Source: Sulfitobacter sp.
GTDB lineage: Bacteria > Pseudomonadota > Alphaproteobacteria > Rhodobacterales > Rhodobacteraceae
Assembly (NCBI GenBank): GCA_024636395.1
Contig: JAGXHD010000124.1
Span: forward strand, 1-8,931
DNA: 8,931 nucleotides
Direction: 5' to 3'
A model generated the notes under the pieces. It saw nothing but the letters and a program-made list of their open reading frames with translations. It ran no database searches and was not told where the DNA came from. The position numbers were made by a program, and so were the translations under genes. Shown in pieces: positions 6,854-8,931 of the stretch (position 1 is the stretch's first letter; every line of letters starts with the position of its first letter).

Positions 6854-7834
6854 ATGAAATCTATATTTATCGCCGCGACAGCGGCTGCTAGTGTAATTGC
6901 TGGAAGCGTTGCAGCGGAGGAGCTGCGCCTGTCGCACCAGTGGGCAGAGGGCGACGTGCGCCATCAGGTGGCCCAGATGCTGGCCGAGGATGTGGCTGCG
7001 GCAGGGGTGGATCTCACGGTCCAGATTTTTCCTAACCAGACCCTGTTCAAAGCACGCGAGCAATACACCCCGCTGAGCCGCGGCCAGCTCGACATGACTG
7101 TGTTGCCGCTGTCCTATGCAGGCGGCCAGCAACCAGCCTACAACCTGACACTGATGCCCGGTCTGGTCAAAAACCATGATCATGGGGACCGTCTTTCCAA
7201 TTCGCCCTTCATGGCGGAGATCGAAAACATCATGGCTGCCGACGACGTTAAGGTGCTGGTGCACGGCTATCTTGCGGGCGGCTTCGGCTCCAACAAGGGC
7301 TGCATCACCAAGCCGGAAGATGTAGCGGGCATTTCGATCCGTGCGGCGGGTAAGTCGTTCGAGGAAATGCTGGCGGCTGCCGGTGCCTCGATCTCGTCGA
7401 TGGCATCGTCCGAAATTTATCCAGCCCTGCAATCTGGAGTTCTGGACGCGACCAACACATCGTCGGAGAGCTTTGTAAGCTTTCGCCTCTACGAGCAGCT
7501 TACCTGCTACACACCTGCCGGCGAATACGCCCTGTGGTTCATGTACCAGCCGCTGCTGATCAACAAGACCACCTTCGACGGGTTGAGCGCAGAACAGCAG
7601 GCGGCGCTGGAAGCTGCGGGTGAAAAGGCGCAGGCCTTCTATCTCGAGCAGGCCAAACTTGGCGATGATATCGCGGCAAAGGCCTTCTCCGATTCCGGCG
7701 TTGAGCTGGGTGCAATGACCGAAGCGGACTTCAACGCATGGCGCGACGTAGCCGCGACTTCAGCCTACCCGGCCTTTATCGCCAGCACACCCGATGGCCA
7801 GAAGCTGCTCGATATGGCGCTCGCCGTCGATTAA
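6854..7834 (+). CDS. dctP: TRAP transporter periplasmic substrate-binding protein (DctP family)
   Basis: This 326-residue periplasmic receptor would bind a small, probably carboxylate-type solute and deliver it to the DctQM membrane part encoded next. A signal peptide covers about 1-21 (KSIFIAATAAASVIAGSVAA). The DctP fold shows in LRLSHQWAEGDVRH near the mature N-terminus, in FPNQTLFKAREQYTPLSRGQLDM, and in GISIRAAG, where R163 matches the Arg that usually binds the substrate carboxylate; SSEIYPALQSGVLDATNTSSESF follows, with N201 in the ligand region. Two Cys (C150 in NKGCIT and C218 in LTCYTP) are the only ones in the mature protein and could form a disulfide. The gene is first in the operon and is probably controlled by the divergent GntR protein. 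The substrate is not identifiable by eye. Confidence 0.95.
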   Translation: MKSIFIAATAAASVIAGSVAAEELRLSHQWAEGDVRHQVAQMLAEDVAAAGVDLTVQIFPNQTLFKAREQYTPLSRGQLDMTVLPLSYAGGQQPAYNLTLMPGLVKNHDHGDRLSNSPFMAEIENIMAADDVKVLVHGYLAGGFGSNKGCITKPEDVAGISIRAAGKSFEEMLAAAGASISSMASSEIYPALQSGVLDATNTSSESFVSFRLYEQLTCYTPAGEYALWFMYQPLLINKTTFDGLSAEQQAALEAAGEKAQAFYLEQAKLGDDIAAKAFSDSGVELGAMTEADFNAWRDVAATSAYPAFIASTPDGQKLLDMALAVD

Positions 7835-7843
7835 TGCGACCCG

Positions 7844-7868
7844 CGCCTGCCGGGGCTTCCGGCGGGCG
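7844..7868 (+). other. Strong stem-loop between dctP and dctQ
   Basis: CGCCTGCCGG (7844-7853), loop GGCTT, CCGGCGGGCG (7859-7868) forms a 10-bp GC-rich stem with one T-G pair, ten bases after the dctP stop. TCTCACTAT follows, so there is no T-tract and this is unlikely to be a full intrinsic terminator. An mRNA-stabilising or processing element that keeps the binding protein in excess over the membrane subunits is likely, as in other binding-protein operons. Confidence 0.6.
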
Positions 7869-7898
7869 TCTCACTATACCAAACTGAAAGTATGCCTT

Positions 7899-8441
7899 GT
7901 GGAAAGCTCTGCTTCTTCGACGCCTGCACTCGTGCGCTATATCGGCTACGTCTCGACGGCTACGGGCGTCATCGCGTCGTTCATGATCCTCGCCGCCGTG
8001 CTGATCACGTGCCAGATGATCTTTATCCGTGCGGTGCTTGGCAAATCGACAATCTGGCAGACCGAGGCCGTGATCTACCTGATGATCGCCGCGACGCTGC
8101 TCGGATTGGCCTATGTGCAAAAGCTCAAGGGGCATGTGGGGGTCGATCTGGTGCCTACATTGCTGGGCCCGAAAGGCCGCAGGCTGCTGTCGATCTTCAC
8201 GCTGGTCCTCACGGGCGCCATGATCGTCCTGATGTTTTACTACGCCTACGATATGTGGCATTTCGCTTGGAAGCGCGGCTGGAAGTCCGAGACAATCTGG
8301 GCGGTACCACTCTGGATTCCTTATCTTTCCGTGCCGCTGGGCTTTGGCCTCTTTCTGCTACAACTCGCCGCCGACCTGTGGATGGTCATCCGCGGCGATG
8401 ACATTATCGCGCCCGTTGCGGCGCAAGACCGGAGGCATTGA
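7899..8441 (+). CDS. dctQ: TRAP transporter small membrane subunit (DctQ family)
   Basis: This 180-residue inner-membrane protein would pair with DctM. It has four hydrophobic helices, at about residues 14-40, 49-69, 89-112 and 130-152, with the DctQ-type TEAVIYLMIAATLLGLAYVQ and the charged KGHVGVDLV stretch between the second and third. The start is inferred: GTG 7899 is preceded by GAAAG at 7886-7890 and gives a short N-terminus before the first helix. The frame stays open back to 7794, but that overlaps the end of dctP and the stem-loop and adds an Arg/Ser-rich tail that does not look native. Its TGA stop overlaps the dctM start by one base (TGATG). Confidence 0.9.
   Translation: MESSASSTPALVRYIGYVSTATGVIASFMILAAVLITCQMIFIRAVLGKSTIWQTEAVIYLMIAATLLGLAYVQKLKGHVGVDLVPTLLGPKGRRLLSIFTLVLTGAMIVLMFYYAYDMWHFAWKRGWKSETIWAVPLWIPYLSVPLGFGLFLLQLAADLWMVIRGDDIIAPVAAQDRRH
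8431..8435 (+). promoter_or_regulatory. Shine-Dalgarno GGAGG for dctM inside dctQ
   Basis: GGAGG lies five bases before ATG 8441, within the last codons of dctQ. Together with the TGATG overlap it indicates coupled translation and fixes the dctM start. Confidence 0.8.
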
Positions 8442-8931
8442 TGGATCCGCTTGCTGTCGGGGGCCTCGTCGCCCTCTGTACCATTGTGGTGCTTTTTTCG
8501 GGGGTCTCCGTGGCCACCGGCCTGCTGATCGTTGCCACCGGTTTTCTGGTTGTATTCGACGGCACGCGCTCGCTCATGGCCCTGCCGGAGCTCTTCTACG
8601 GGGAGCTTAACAGCTTTGCGCTGCTGTCGATCCCGATGTTCATCATCATGGGGGCGGCGATCTCCTCGACCAGGGCAGGCCCCGATCTTTACGAGGCGCT
8701 CGAGCGCTGGCTGACGCGTGTGCCCGGTGGTCTCGTGGTATCCAATCTAGGCGCCTGCGCGCTGTTCGCTGCCATGTCGGGCTCCAGCCCGGCCACCTGT
8801 GCGGCGATCGGCAAGATGGGGATTCCGGAGATGCGCAAACGCGGCTACCCCGACGAGGTCGCGGCAGGCTCAATCGCGGCAGGCGGCACGCTGGGCATCC
8901 TGATCCCGCCGTCTATCGTGCTGGTGATCTA
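8441..8931 (+). CDS. dctM: TRAP transporter large permease subunit (DctM family), N-terminal part, cut by window end
   Basis: The first 163 codons are visible out of the usual 425 or so. DctM forms the ion-coupled channel that takes up the solute handed over by DctP. The hydrophobic N-terminus (VGGLVALCTIVVLFSGVSVA) is followed by family patterns: SIPMFIIMGAAISS, then SGSSPATCAAIGKMGIPEM (about residues 113-131), then PDEVAAGSIAAGGTLGILIPPS, the last with the Gly/Pro-rich hairpin typical of DctM. The frame is still open at base 8931. It is the third gene of the operon and is coupled to dctQ by a one-base overlap. Confidence 0.96.
   Translation, partial: MDPLAVGGLVALCTIVVLFSGVSVATGLLIVATGFLVVFDGTRSLMALPELFYGELNSFALLSIPMFIIMGAAISSTRAGPDLYEALERWLTRVPGGLVVSNLGACALFAAMSGSSPATCAAIGKMGIPEMRKRGYPDEVAAGSIAAGGTLGILIPPSIVLVI

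Noticed and set aside
7794..7898. Earlier start for dctQ inside dctP
   Set aside because: The added residues are Arg/Ser-rich, run through the stem-loop and overlap dctP; they are not typical of DctQ.

Overview
The window looks like part of an alphaproteobacterial chromosome, most likely Rhodobacterales (Roseobacter-like). The pointers are an alphaproteobacterial-style initiator tRNA, a TRAP transporter with an FCD-type GntR regulator, moderately high GC and typical protein composition. This is inference from gene content; no database was searched.

Left edge (1-547): the C-terminal part of a large serine recombinase runs rightward. Its last codons lie inside a leftward initiator tRNA (tRNA-fMet, CAT). 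The tRNA 3' end faces the recombinase, so this looks like the boundary of an integrated element inserted at the tRNA, with the element to the left and the older chromosome to the right. A plausible promoter for the tRNA lies just to its right. About 540 bases with no convincing gene follow.

Centre (1033-5941): four co-oriented genes form the most interesting part. A sensor histidine kinase with about ten membrane segments overlaps by four bases a NarL/LuxR-type response regulator. After a 175-base gap come a small lipoprotein with a Gly-rich tether and a TbpB-like beta-barrel domain, and a Slam protein (surface lipoprotein assembly modifier: TPR domain plus outer-membrane barrel). The lipoprotein and Slam form a probable cargo/exporter pair. 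A similar CCCC/GGGG dyad lies upstream of both the kinase and the lipoprotein, which suggests that the two-component system controls itself and the surface-lipoprotein pair. A terminator-like hairpin lies at the very start of the Slam coding region and could set the cargo:exporter ratio. No TonB-dependent receptor is visible next to the pair.

Right (6057-8931): a leftward GntR/FCD regulator is divergent from a TRAP transporter operon (dctP, dctQ, dctM; dctM is cut by the window end). The shared 143-base gap holds a perfect TTGTATACAA palindrome, the likely operator. A strong stem-loop without a T-tract separates dctP from dctQ. The substrate cannot be told from the sequence.
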